A stretch of 33,953 nt of DNA from Candidatus Epulonipiscium sp. (GCA_012521175.1 JAAYMW010000052.1:1-33953); one strand, 5' to 3'. Positions 17,982 through 25,842 are shown, numbered from the stretch's first letter. Program-made: numbers and translations. The notes: a model not told the origin generated them from the sequence alone.

Positions 17982-18350
17982 ATGTCAAGTAAATATCAAG
18001 TTGGTCAAATTGTAGAGGGTACAATTAACAGTATTAAACCGTTTGGAGCTTTTGTAACCCTGGATGAGTCTACCCAGGGATTAGTCCATATCTCTCAGGT
18101 TACACACGGTTTCCTAAAGGATATCAATGAAGTTGTTTCCGTAGGAGATAAGGTAAAAGTCAAAATTGTATCCATCGACGCTCAAACAGGCAAGATTTCG
18201 CTTTCTATGAAAGATGCTGTTGCTAAAAAGCCTGTTGAAAGTGCTCAATCAGCTGCTTCCGATAAAGACCGTCTGGAAGAAATGCTAAAAGATTTTCTAA
18301 AACATTCTAATGAGAGACAAGCGGCTTTAAATAAGCGAAATAATCGTTAA
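17982..18350 (+). CDS. S1 RNA-binding domain protein (GSP13/YugI-like)
   Basis: This 122-residue cytoplasmic protein has one S1 domain (about residues 6-76: GQIVEGTINSIKPFGAFVTL, GLVHISQVTHGF, VKVKIVSIDAQTGKISLSMK) and a charged C-terminal tail. This is the architecture of general stress protein 13/CvfD, a ribosome-associated post-transcriptional regulator. I start it at ATG 17982, with TAGGAG upstream; a frame starting earlier would extend through the promoter. It is a single-gene unit, divergent from recJ and convergent with secF. Confidence 0.9.
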   Translation: MSSKYQVGQIVEGTINSIKPFGAFVTLDESTQGLVHISQVTHGFLKDINEVVSVGDKVKVKIVSIDAQTGKISLSMKDAVAKKPVESAQSAASDKDRLEEMLKDFLKHSNERQAALNKRNNR

Positions 18351-18395
18351 ACATCACAAAGACCTGCCAACCGGCAGGTCTTTGTGATGTTTTTA
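18351..18395. terminator. Bidirectional terminator between the S1 gene and secF
   Basis: A perfect 18-bp stem (ACATCACAAAGACCTGCC and its complement) with loop AACC follows immediately after the S1-gene stop and is followed by five T. It is the longest perfect hairpin in the window. The minus strand lacks a T run, so its strength for secF is less certain. Confidence 0.9.
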
Positions 18396-18400
18396 TGTGA

Positions 18401-19294
18401 TTACGCAGTTTTAGAAATAGATTTCTTTTGAAATTCATACCATAAGGGGCTGGCAATAAAGATTGAAGAATAAGTACCGGCAATAATCCCTACAATTAAT
18501 GGCAGTGCGAATTCTTTTATGGAAGCAACTCCAAGGAAATACAGCACTGTTATGGTAAGCAAAGTTGTTACAGAAGTATTGATTGAACGAACAATTGTCT
18601 GAGATACACTAGTATTAATTAATCCTTCTAAGTCGCCTTTTTTCGCTACCTTTTTATTTTCACGAATTCTATCAAATATTACGATGGTGTCATTGATTGA
18701 ATACCCTACAATGGTTAGAATCGCTGCGATAAATGAGTTATTTACTGGAACTCGTCCAATAGAATACACTGCTAATACAATGAGCACATCATGTATTAAT
18801 GGCAACACAGCAGCAAGACCAAATCTCCAGTCTTTAAAACGGAAAGTAATATATATAAGCATCAAAATGGAAGACACAAGTAATGCCTGCAGTGCTTTTA
18901 ACTGCATTTCCGTACTGATCGTAGGAGACACATCATCTACATTTAATAAATCATTCATTCCGTCTAAATTAAACTTTTCTTTTAGAACATCGTATAATTT
19001 TGTTCTTGTTGCAGAATCTAAAGATTTCGTCTTAATGGTTACGCCCTGTTCTCCCGAACGTGTAATCTGAGGGTTTTCTTCCCCTGTGATATCTACAACA
19101 ATGGGCTTAATATCCTTTGCGATATCAAAATCTTGTCCAATGTTAACTTCCATTACGGTTCCGCCAATAAATTCAACGTCAAAATTTAAAATCCCATTCC
19201 CCATAAATGCATTGATTGGCATGGCCAATAGTCCTGCTAAAATAAGAATAATTGAAATAGTAAACCAGGTTTTGCGTTTTTCAATAATATTCAT
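18401..19294 (-). CDS. secF: Protein translocase subunit SecF
   Basis: This 297-residue inner-membrane protein works with SecD, using the proton-motive force to help Sec export. The first TM segment is followed by the EFIGGTVMEV signature, a roughly 90-residue extracellular domain, and five C-terminal TM segments including GYSINDTIVIFDRIRENKK, the conserved SecF TM4-5 region. It follows secD by 14 nt with AAGGAGG as Shine-Dalgarno. secD and secF are separate genes, as in most Clostridia, not fused as in Bacillus. Confidence 0.97.
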   Translation of the reverse strand: MNIIEKRKTWFTISIILILAGLLAMPINAFMGNGILNFDVEFIGGTVMEVNIGQDFDIAKDIKPIVVDITGEENPQITRSGEQGVTIKTKSLDSATRTKLYDVLKEKFNLDGMNDLLNVDDVSPTISTEMQLKALQALLVSSILMLIYITFRFKDWRFGLAAVLPLIHDVLIVLAVYSIGRVPVNNSFIAAILTIVGYSINDTIVIFDRIRENKKVAKKGDLEGLINTSVSQTIVRSINTSVTTLLTITVLYFLGVASIKEFALPLIVGIIAGTYSSIFIASPLWYEFQKKSISKTA

Positions 19295-19308
19295 CTTCTC
19301 GGCCTCCT

Positions 19309-20535
19309 TTATTTCGCACCATATAGTTTTGGATTTTTCAGCCCGAGATTAACGAACTGTTTAAGAATAATTCTTGTTACTACCAATGCAGTGAACATTG
19401 AAACAAGAATACCGATTCCCAGAGTCTGTGCAAAGCTTTTAATAAGCCCTGTACCTATCCAGTATAATACACCGGCTGCAATTAATGTGGTTACATTTCC
19501 ATCTAAAATTGCAGAAAACGCCTTACTAAAACCTGAATCCACTGCAGCTCTTAAAGTTTTCCCTGCATTTAATTCTTCTTGAATTCTTGCAAAGATAATT
19601 ACATTGGCATCTACCGCCATACCTACAGATAAGATGATACCAGCTATACCTGGAAGAGTTAAAGTGGACTGTAATAAACTTAAAATAATTACAACCGCTC
19701 CGCAGTAGAATAATAAAGCCAAATCAGCAGCAAGACCGGGAACTCTATATACAGCAAGCATAAATAATAAAACTAAAATGATTCCTATAAAACCTGCTTT
19801 AAGGCTGGTTTCTAAAGCACTGGCACCTAATTTAGCACCAACGCTGTTACTTTGTAATGGAGTTAATTTAAAAGGAAGCGCTCCGGCTTTAATTCTTGCA
19901 GCCAGTTCATCTGCCTCTTCTATTGCGCCAACGCCTTCTATAACAGCATTTCCTTCAGTAATAACAGAATTTACTACTGGGGCACTGATAATTTGATCAT
20001 CAAGAGCAATCATTATAATTTGACCAAGATATTTTTCTGTTGCTTTTGCAAAAGCTTCTTTTCCTTTTGAATTAAATTCTAAGGCAACAACTGCTTTAGT
20101 GATTCCATTGTCGTTAACAACTTCTCTTCTTGCATCTTTTACTTCATTACCAGTTAAAATAACTTCTCCTTCAGGACTAATAAATTGAAGTTGTGCGGTT
20201 GCACCAATATCTTCTATTGCTTTATTGGGATCTTCCACTCCGGGGATATCCACACGAATCCTTCTATTTCCTTCTCTTGCTACTTCTGCTTCTGTGTAAT
20301 TACCGCGATCCAATCTTCCCTGAATCATTTCAATCGCAGCGCTCATCTCTTCATCCGTAGGATTTTCTTTATCCGCTTCATAAACAATATTTACCCCGCC
20401 TTTTAAATCCAATCCTTGCCTTATATTTTGAGCACCTAAAAAATTGTTTTCACCGATTCCAAAATAGGCTACTCCTCCTGTCAGACCAATCAGAACGACA
20501 GTTAAAAGTAATATTAATCCGCTCTTGACCTTCAT
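19309..20535 (-). CDS. secD: Protein translocase subunit SecD
   Basis: This 408-residue membrane protein partners with SecF. After one TM segment comes RQGLDLKGGVNIVYEAD, the SecD D1 signature, then a compact extracellular domain, then five TM segments containing GMAVDANVIIFARIQEEL. It is shorter than the proteobacterial protein, as usual for Firmicutes. I chose ATG 20535, with GGGAG eight bases upstream; ATG 20553 has no Shine-Dalgarno. Confidence 0.96.
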   Translation of the reverse strand: MKVKSGLILLLTVVLIGLTGGVAYFGIGENNFLGAQNIRQGLDLKGGVNIVYEADKENPTDEEMSAAIEMIQGRLDRGNYTEAEVAREGNRRIRVDIPGVEDPNKAIEDIGATAQLQFISPEGEVILTGNEVKDARREVVNDNGITKAVVALEFNSKGKEAFAKATEKYLGQIIMIALDDQIISAPVVNSVITEGNAVIEGVGAIEEADELAARIKAGALPFKLTPLQSNSVGAKLGASALETSLKAGFIGIILVLLFMLAVYRVPGLAADLALLFYCGAVVIILSLLQSTLTLPGIAGIILSVGMAVDANVIIFARIQEELNAGKTLRAAVDSGFSKAFSAILDGNVTTLIAAGVLYWIGTGLIKSFAQTLGIGILVSMFTALVVTRIILKQFVNLGLKNPKLYGAK

Positions 20536-20571
20536 TGTTTTTTCTCCCTTCATACAAAATACACAAAATTA

Positions 20572-20600
20572 ATTATATGCTTTATCCTATGGTACGTCAA
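20572..20600 (-). promoter_or_regulatory. Promoter of secDF
   Basis: On the minus strand, TTGACG (20595-20600), 17 bp and TATAAT (20572-20577) lie 37 bp before the secD ATG. secDF thus has its own promoter downstream of the scfB terminator. Confidence 0.85.
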
Positions 20601-20698
20601 TATTTTTACAACTATTATATTTTATTTTGTATAATTTTTCCCTAATATGTATTTTGCTGAAAAATAATTGGTTTATCTACTTATTCTTAAAATCTATA

Positions 20699-20719
20699 GG
20701 TCGGCCTTTAAGGCCGACC
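20699..20719 (-). terminator. Hairpin after scfB
   Basis: A GC-rich stem (GGTCGGCC against GGCCGACC) lies 14 bases after scfB and is followed on the minus strand by TATAGATTTTAAG. The T tract is imperfect, so termination may be partial. Confidence 0.7.
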
Positions 20720-20733
20720 TTCAGGACTTCTGC

Positions 20734-22086
20734 TTATTCTGCCAATTTTGCCGTTACATATAAAGCACATTCAACCCTTTTCTTTTCTAATTCACAGCCG
20801 ATTTTATATGGTATATGAATATCTCCATGGAACTGATAAGCATTGGCTGCACATCCTCCGCTGCAGTAAAATTTTGCCCAGCAATTTTTACACTCTTCTT
20901 TAGCATACACATTACAAGCCTGGAACTGCTTTTGCATAGGCAGATTCTGGATCCCTTCAAAAACATTTCCCATTTTGAATTCTTCTAATCCTACAAATTG
21001 ATGGCAAGGATATAAATCTCCTTCCGGGGTAACAGCTAAATACTCTGAACCCGAGCCACATCCTGCAAGTCTCTTGGCAACACAAGGGCCCTGTGTAAGA
21101 TCAATCATAAAATGGAAGAAGTTGAAACCTTGTCCTTCCTTCTTACGACGCACCAGTTCTTTTGCCAATTCTTCATACTGCTCATATAACATTGGCAAAT
21201 CTTCTTCCCTAAGGGCATATGACATCTCTTTAGGCGCTACAACAGGCTCTACAGAAACCTGCTTAAAGCCTAAATCCGCCAAATGAAGTACATCCTTGGC
21301 AAAATCCAGGTTTTCCCTTGTAAAAGTGCCTCTTACATAATAGTTGGTTTGATTTCTGCTGTCTGCAATCTTTTTAAACTTTGGAACAATAATATCATAA
21401 CTTCCTTTATGATTAACAGTATAACGCATTCTATCATGAACTTCTTTTCTTCCGTCAATGCTTAAAACGACATTGTGCATATGTTCATTGATATAAGCTT
21501 GTATCTCATCATCTAACAAAACGCCGTTGGTAGTAATGGTAAAACGAAAATTCTTATTATATTTTGCTTCTATGCTTCTTGCATAATCCACAATTTCTTT
21601 TACAACCTCAAAATTCATTAGTGGTTCTCCACCAAAAAAGTCAATTTCCAGGTTGCGGCGATTTTGAGAAGCTTGAATCAGGAAATCAATGGCTTTCTTT
21701 CCTACTTCAGCACTCATCAGTGAACGATGACCTCTATATTCTCCTTCTCCCGCAAAACAATATTTGCATTTCAAATTGCAGTCATGGGCAATATGAAGGC
21801 ATAAGGCTTTAACAATAGGATTTCTTCCCTGAAATTGACTTAAATAATCCACATACATATCTTCTGTAAAAAGAAGACCCTCTTTTTCTAATGCTTCTAT
21901 TTCTTCAATGGCTTCTTCTAATTGGGATAAAGCATATTTTTCTTTGTACTTTTGTATGAGTTCGTCTTTAGGATACTTTTTATAGTCATCTACCAATTCA
22001 TAAACAATATCATCTACCACATGAACAGCTCCACTATATATGTCAAGAACCATATTGACTCCGTCCATGGAAAATTTATGTATCAT
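20734..22086 (-). CDS. scfB: Thioether cross-link-forming SCIFF peptide maturase (radical SAM/SPASM)
   Basis: This 450-residue radical SAM enzyme modifies the SCIFF precursor encoded just upstream. The N-terminal 90 residues look like the peptide-recognition (RRE-type) region. The SAM-cluster motif is CNLKCKYC (Cys103, 107, 110), followed by DFFGGEPLMNFE. The C-terminal SPASM region supplies many further Cys (CVAKRLAGCGSG, LYPCHQFVG, CNVYAKEECKNCWAKFYC, SGGCAAN, IGCEL) for auxiliary clusters. Homologues (CteB in C. thermocellum) form a Cys sulfur to Thr alpha-carbon thioether. GGAGTG precedes the start. It is separated from scfA by a 213-nt gap filled by a dispersed repeat. Confidence 0.96.
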   Translation of the reverse strand: MIHKFSMDGVNMVLDIYSGAVHVVDDIVYELVDDYKKYPKDELIQKYKEKYALSQLEEAIEEIEALEKEGLLFTEDMYVDYLSQFQGRNPIVKALCLHIAHDCNLKCKYCFAGEGEYRGHRSLMSAEVGKKAIDFLIQASQNRRNLEIDFFGGEPLMNFEVVKEIVDYARSIEAKYNKNFRFTITTNGVLLDDEIQAYINEHMHNVVLSIDGRKEVHDRMRYTVNHKGSYDIIVPKFKKIADSRNQTNYYVRGTFTRENLDFAKDVLHLADLGFKQVSVEPVVAPKEMSYALREEDLPMLYEQYEELAKELVRRKKEGQGFNFFHFMIDLTQGPCVAKRLAGCGSGSEYLAVTPEGDLYPCHQFVGLEEFKMGNVFEGIQNLPMQKQFQACNVYAKEECKNCWAKFYCSGGCAANAYQFHGDIHIPYKIGCELEKKRVECALYVTAKLAE

Positions 22087-22129
22087 TCTATCACTCCAAT
22101 TTCTATTTTAGTACATTTATTTTATACAG

Positions 22130-22270
22130 CAAGAAAGAGTTTCGCTTACGAAACTCTCACGCCGAGCGCGGTCGACAAAGCCGACAAATACAATACGCGC
22201 GAGTGTGCATTTTGCCCGAAGGGCTTTTTATTATATTAGGAAATTCAGAGGAATTTCCTATATAGTAAAA
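22130..22270. repeat. Dispersed structured repeat, copy A (between scfA and scfB)
   Basis: This is a non-coding 141-bp element. Plus-strand order is: perfect hairpin AGAGTTTCG-CTTA-CGAAACTCT (22136-22157); a GC-rich centre with GCGCGGTCGACAAAG; mini-hairpin GCCCGAAGGGC (22214-22224) with five T; and palindrome TAGGAAATTC-AGAG-GAATTTCCTA (22237-22260). Copies B and C share the order. On the minus strand the first hairpin is followed by TTTCTT, so it may attenuate transcription from scfA into scfB. Confidence 0.9.
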
Positions 22271-22299
22271 AAGCAGCGACGTAATGCCACTGCCAGGAA

Positions 22300-22440
22300 T
22301 TAATTGTTTTCGCAAGATTGATTTGCTACAGTACAAGATGTTTTACAAGCAGATTGACAAGATGTTTGGCATTCTCCACAGCCACCTTTTGCCATACTTT
22401 TCTTTAATGTAGCCGTATTTAATGTCTTAATATGTTTCAT
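22300..22440 (-). CDS. scfA: SCIFF ribosomal peptide precursor (six Cys in about 45 residues)
   Basis: This 46-residue precursor is the substrate of ScfB. It begins MKHIKTLNTATLKKS (leader) and has a Cys-rich C-terminal core with cysteines at 21, 24, 28, 32, 36 and 43 and the repeated pattern GECQTSCQSACKTSCTVANQ. Length, cysteine spacing and the neighbouring maturase match the SCIFF family. From memory, the reported thioether in the C. thermocellum homologue joins Cys32 to Thr37; both residues are at those positions here. A strong AAGGAGAAGGAGG lies upstream, as expected for an abundant peptide. Its biological role is unknown; it is almost universal in Clostridia. Confidence 0.97.
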   Translation of the reverse strand: MKHIKTLNTATLKKSMAKGGCGECQTSCQSACKTSCTVANQSCENN

Positions 22441-22470
22441 ATTTATGCCTCCTTCTCCTTAATTCGACTC

Positions 22471-22499
22471 ATTATAACATACTTAAATTTAATTGAAAA
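22471..22499 (-). promoter_or_regulatory. Promoter of scfA-scfB
   Basis: On the minus strand, TTTTCA (22494-22499), 17 bp and TATAAT (22471-22476) lie 31 bp before the scfA ATG. The -35 box overlaps the region just before the end of the upstream TIGR04086-like gene. Confidence 0.65.
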
Positions 22500-22508
22500 G
22501 GGGATTGG

Positions 22509-22922
22509 TTATTTTTTCACATTAATTCCTATCATTCCTCCTAACGTTCCTCCAGCTCCCGCCATGATAAGAAGTGTTGCAGTATTACGAGTCATCATTA
22601 ATTCTTTACCTACAGTAGTGGAAACAATAATTAAAATTACAGCATAAACAAGACCTGCTATAAGTCCCCAAAGCCATCCTTTTGATGGTGCGCCTTTCGC
22701 AGTGTCATATCCTGCTACTAAAACAGAAATGATCGTAGTAACAATTGCGATAGCGGGAATACTACTTTCAGGCAAAGATGTATAGGTAAGCAGTAATGCG
22801 GAACCAATAAAAAAGATTGCAGTAATCATATAAGCAACTATATTTGCCTTTAAAAGAGTAATGATTCTCCATTCACTTACCTTGTTCATCGTTTGCACGG
22901 ACTTATGCTTGGCTTTTACCAT
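22509..22922 (-). CDS. TIGR04086-like small membrane protein
   Basis: This 137-residue protein has a short charged N terminus (about 25 residues) and four hydrophobic segments: near IVAYMITAIFFIGSALLLTY, IPAIAIVTTIISVLVAGY, GWLWGLIAGLVYAVILIIV and a last Gly-rich one, TLLIMAGAGGTLGGMIG. Gene size, topology and position just before scfA fit the TIGR04086 membrane family, which commonly accompanies scfAB. Function is unknown; a role in SCIFF peptide handling is only guilt by association. AGGGG precedes the start. Confidence 0.85.
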   Translation of the reverse strand: MVKAKHKSVQTMNKVSEWRIITLLKANIVAYMITAIFFIGSALLLTYTSLPESSIPAIAIVTTIISVLVAGYDTAKGAPSKGWLWGLIAGLVYAVILIIVSTTVGKELMMTRNTATLLIMAGAGGTLGGMIGINVKK

Positions 22923-22965
22923 CTTAGCACCCCTTTTATTTCCCCTATAATTCTTTTCTGTACTA

Positions 22966-22994
22966 TTGTACGATTCTTAGTTATCATTTATGAT
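22966..22994 (+). promoter_or_regulatory. Promoter of the PHP-domain gene
   Basis: TTGTAC (22966-22971), 17 bp and TATGAT (22989-22994) lie 35 bp before the ATG. Confidence 0.65.
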
Positions 22995-23029
22995 AGAAAT
23001 AGATTGATTTTTGAAAGGTGGCTAAATAA

Positions 23030-23878
23030 ATGCGGTATATTGATCTTCATGTCCATTCCAATGTATCTGACGGTACCTTAACGCCTAAAGAACTTGTTCA
23101 TTATGCTAAGCAAAAAGGCCTTCTGGCTTTTGCATTAACAGACCATGATATCATAGATGGAATACAGGAAGCCCTCAATGAAGGCAGGGAGTGGGGTGTT
23201 GAAGTGATTCCCGGAATAGAATTTGCAGCAGAATACAAAGACCGGGAAATTCATATTCTAGGATTATTTATTGATTATAAAAATCCTCATTTTATTCAAA
23301 AATTAGACTGGATTCAAAATGCCAGAGTAAGAAGAAATGAAAAAATGCTACAAAAATTAAATGCCCTTGGTATCGATGTTACTTTGGAAGATTTACAACA
23401 AAGAGCGGGAAAAGATTTAATCACAAGAGCCCATTTTGGGAAAGTGCTCTTTGAAAAAGGTTATACAAACACTTTAGAAGATGCTTTTCGCCTCTATTTA
23501 AGTCCTGGCACTCCCGGCTATGTTAAAAGAGATATTTTAACTCCCAAGGAATGTATAAAACTTATCCATGAAGCAAATGGCTTGGCAGTACTGGCTCATC
23601 CTACGTTGTATCATTTGTCTGATGACGAGTTGAATGACTTAGTACACTCTTTACAAGAAAATGGGTTGGACGGAATTGAAGCAATTTATTCACTTTATTC
23701 CAAAGAGCAGGAAAATCAAATGCGCTCTCTGGCACACCGATTCAATCTTCTTATAAGCGGCGGCAGTGATTTCCATGGAGCAAATAAGAAAAGTATAGAT
23801 ATGGGAGTAGGAAAAGGCAATCTTAAGATTCCTTATGAAATTTTAGAAGAAATGAAAAAAAGGGTTGCACAAAAATAA
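23030..23878 (+). CDS. PHP-domain phosphoesterase (RNase AM/YciV-like)
   Basis: This 282-residue metal-dependent phosphoesterase has all the PHP metal motifs: HVHSNVSDG (His7, His9), LTDHDI (Asp38-His39-Asp40), PGIEF (Glu64), LAHP and GSDFHG. The roughly 70-residue insertion with NARVRRNEKMLQKL and RAHFGKVLFEKGY is characteristic of the TrpH/YciV branch, whose members are 3',5'-nucleoside bisphosphate phosphatases or 5'-3' RNA exonucleases (RNase AM). It is a single-gene unit with promoter and bidirectional terminator, placed between the yajC and scfA clusters on the opposite strand. Confidence 0.9.
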   Translation: MRYIDLHVHSNVSDGTLTPKELVHYAKQKGLLAFALTDHDIIDGIQEALNEGREWGVEVIPGIEFAAEYKDREIHILGLFIDYKNPHFIQKLDWIQNARVRRNEKMLQKLNALGIDVTLEDLQQRAGKDLITRAHFGKVLFEKGYTNTLEDAFRLYLSPGTPGYVKRDILTPKECIKLIHEANGLAVLAHPTLYHLSDDELNDLVHSLQENGLDGIEAIYSLYSKEQENQMRSLAHRFNLLISGGSDFHGANKKSIDMGVGKGNLKIPYEILEEMKKRVAQK

Positions 23879-23909
23879 GAAAGTACCTATTTGGCACTTT
23901 CTTATTTTT
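23877..23909. terminator. Bidirectional terminator between PHP gene and yajC
   Basis: An 11-bp stem AAGAAAGTACC / GGCACTTTCTT (one non-canonical or wobble pair, depending on strand) with loop TATTT is followed by ATTTTT on both strands. It overlaps the PHP stop codon. Confidence 0.88.
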
Positions 23910-23918
23910 ATAGAGATT

Positions 23919-24308
23919 TTATTTGTTTGCTGTTTCTTTTTTATCTTCTTTTTTAGTTTCTTCTTTTTCTTCTTTCTTAATTGCCATCTCAGGTTCTTTG
24001 ATCGCTGCTATATTACTCTTTTGTAAGGGTACTCTAATGCCTTTGTTTAAGCCTAATTCTATAATGCATATATCATTAACCATATCTACTACTTTGCCGT
24101 AAAGTCCACCGGTTGTCAGTACTGTATCACCAACCTTAACACTGTTTAACATTTCTTGAATTTCTTTTTCTCTTTTTCTCTGCGGTCTAATAATTAAAAA
24201 CCACATAATTCCTGCCAAAACAGCAAAATATAATAGTGTCCCCAATAATGTTCCTGTTTTTTGTCCGGTTGTTGTAGCTGCATCTGCCAATACAAACAAA
24301 CTATTCAT
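23919..24308 (-). CDS. yajC: Preprotein translocase accessory subunit YajC
   Basis: This 129-residue single-pass membrane protein accompanies SecDF. One TM segment (about residues 20-40, LLGTLLYFAVLAGIMWFLII) leads into RPQRKREKE and the YajC soluble domain (VKVGDTVLTTGGLYGKV). The last 25 residues are an unusual, highly charged Lys/Glu tail. The start lies two bases after tgt, and its AGGAGG is formed by the Glu codons at the end of tgt. tgt-yajC next to secDF is the classical order; here scfAB, TIGR04086 and PHP genes separate yajC from secD. Confidence 0.96.
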   Translation of the reverse strand: MNSLFVLADAATTTGQKTGTLLGTLLYFAVLAGIMWFLIIRPQRKREKEIQEMLNSVKVGDTVLTTGGLYGKVVDMVNDICIIELGLNKGIRVPLQKSNIAAIKEPEMAIKKEEKEETKKEDKKETANK

Positions 24309-24310
24309 TC

Positions 24311-25447
24311 CTATTCCTCCTCTTTTTGTTTGAATCCCTCTAATTTTTGTTTTTTATAAACGGCATAATTTCCATTATCCAATGCATCTCTTATTTCTTC
24401 CATCATTGTATTGAAAAAGTACAAATTGTGAAGAACACAAAGACGCATTCCAAGCATTTCTTTTGCTTTTAACAGATGCCGTATATAAGCTCTGCTATAG
24501 GTTGTACAAGAAGGACATCCACAGCCTTCTTCAATAGGTCTTTCATCCAATTCATATTTTGCATTAAAGAGATTTATTTTCCCTCTATTGGTATAAACAT
24601 GTCCATGGCGACCGTTTCTTGCCGGAAGTACACAATCAAAAAAGTCAATGCCTCTGTCTACCGATTCTAAAATATTTTCCGGGGTCCCCACACCCATCAG
24701 ATAAGTAGGTTTATTCTGTGGAAGATAAGGAACAACTTCCTCCAATATACGATACATTTCCGCATGGGTTTCTCCTACTGCTAAGCCTCCTACGGCATAA
24801 CCATCCAAATCCATTTCAGAAATCACCTTAGCATGTTCAATACGAATGTCTTCATAAGTACCTCCCTGATTAATTCCAAAAAGCATTTGACTAGGATTAA
24901 CCGTATCTTCCAACTGATTTAAACGGTCAAGCTCTGCTTTACATCTTTTAAGCCATCTTGTTGTACGGGCTACAGAATCTTCCATGTACCCTCTTTCAGC
25001 CGGATAAGGTGGACATTCGTCAAAAGCCATCGCTATAGTAGAACCGATATTGGACTGAATTTGCATACTTTCTTCCGGACCCATAAAAATCTTTCTTCCG
25101 TCAATATGGGAAGAAAAATATACCCCTTCTTCTTTAATTTTTCTAAGAGATGTAAGGGAAAAAACCTGAAATCCTCCAGAATCCGTAAGAATCGGTCTGT
25201 CCCATACCATAAATTTATGAAGGCCACCTAATTTTTTAATTATTTTATCCCCCGGACGAAGATGAAGATGATATGTATTAGAAAGAGCGACCTGGCATTT
25301 TACATCTTCTAAATCTTTTGTTGAAAGTGCGCCTTTGATGGCTGCAACTGTTGCCACATTCATAAATACAGGCGTCTGTATGATCCCATGGGGGGTATGA
25401 AATTCTCCTCTTTTTGCCCTTCCTTCTGTTTTTAGTAGTTTATACAT
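24311..25447 (-). CDS. tgt: Queuine tRNA-guanine transglycosylase
   Basis: This 378-residue enzyme exchanges G34 for preQ1 in GUN-anticodon tRNAs. Present are DSGGFQVFS with catalytic Asp89, nucleophile Asp271 in FFDCVLPARNGRHG, and the zinc site Cys309, Cys311, Cys314 and His340 (GCGCPSC ... CVLH). I start it at 25447 (MYKLLKTEGR), with AAGGAAGAAG upstream; the open frame continues 40 codons further but those run into repeat copy B and are not family sequence. Coupled to yajC. The partner queA lies beyond the opposite-strand aroC. Confidence 0.97.
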   Translation of the reverse strand: MYKLLKTEGRAKRGEFHTPHGIIQTPVFMNVATVAAIKGALSTKDLEDVKCQVALSNTYHLHLRPGDKIIKKLGGLHKFMVWDRPILTDSGGFQVFSLTSLRKIKEEGVYFSSHIDGRKIFMGPEESMQIQSNIGSTIAMAFDECPPYPAERGYMEDSVARTTRWLKRCKAELDRLNQLEDTVNPSQMLFGINQGGTYEDIRIEHAKVISEMDLDGYAVGGLAVGETHAEMYRILEEVVPYLPQNKPTYLMGVGTPENILESVDRGIDFFDCVLPARNGRHGHVYTNRGKINLFNAKYELDERPIEEGCGCPSCTTYSRAYIRHLLKAKEMLGMRLCVLHNLYFFNTMMEEIRDALDNGNYAVYKKQKLEGFKQKEEE

Positions 25448-25519
25448 GATTTCTTCTTCCTTTGTCATAAATTTATTCATTGTAAGCTGCAAAAAACACT
25501 TACGTCTCACTTGTGGCAT

Positions 25520-25648
25520 AAGAAAGAGTCTCTCTTGCGTAATTCTCACGTCGAGCACTGTTGGCAAAGCCTACCGCGAGTGTACATTCTGCCCGGAGGG
25601 CTCTTTATTGCATAGGAAATCCGGAAGAATTTTCTATGTAATAAAAAA
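25520..25648. repeat. Dispersed structured repeat, copy B (upstream of tgt)
   Basis: This 129-bp copy has the same order as copies A and C but is more diverged: the first hairpin is degraded (AGAGTCTCTCTTGCGTAATTCTC), the mini-hairpin is GCCCGGAGGGC, and the end palindrome pairs ATTGCATAGGAAAT (25607-25620) with AATTTTCTATGTAAT (25628-25642). The end resembles the isolated palindromes at 14813 and 28530. Confidence 0.88.
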
Positions 25649-25727
25649 TTTAGCTCCTTGCAGACCAGCCGAATTTTCTTATGTCACAAAAAACAGTGTA
25701 CCGTGAAAAGCATTTTTTTTCAAGGGG

Positions 25728-25799
25728 GTGATAATAATAAAAGAAAAATTACTCCAAGCAATAGGGAGAGATAATGTAGTTGAAAAGATGTTAAAATAG
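25728..25799 (+). other. Degenerate mini-ORF with strong Shine-Dalgarno upstream of aroC
   Basis: AAGGGGGTGATA (25722-25733) resembles the full anti-16S consensus, but no ATG follows at the right distance: the next codons are ATA. A frame from GTG 25728 gives 23 codons (KEKLLQAIGRDNVVEKMLK at the end) and stops at 25797. It could be the stub of a lost gene, a leader peptide, or chance. The aroC -35 box lies inside it. Confidence 0.35.
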
Positions 25800-25808
25800 T
25801 GATACAAT
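25780..25808 (+). promoter_or_regulatory. Promoter of aroC
   Basis: TTGAAA (25780-25785), 17 bp and TACAAT (25803-25808) lie 34 bp before the aroC ATG. The rest of the 25448-25842 gap holds repeat copy B, then the degenerate mini-ORF. Confidence 0.75.
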
Positions 25809-25842
25809 TTTCTAAAATTTCATCCCTGAAAGGAGGGATCCC

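Noticed and set aside
21952-22239. Open frame on the plus strand over the start of scfB and repeat copy A, ending in ECAFCPKGFLLY
   Set aside because: It is antisense to scfB and runs into the repeat; a similar ending in copy B (ECTFCPEGSLLH) simply reflects the shared repeat sequence. No Shine-Dalgarno.
25448-25567. A 40-codon N-terminal extension of tgt
   Set aside because: It reads repeat copy B and lacks family similarity; a Shine-Dalgarno supports the start at 25447.
25446-25706. Plus-strand open frame across copy B
   Set aside because: Made of repeat and AT-rich sequence, no ribosome binding site, no recognisable protein.
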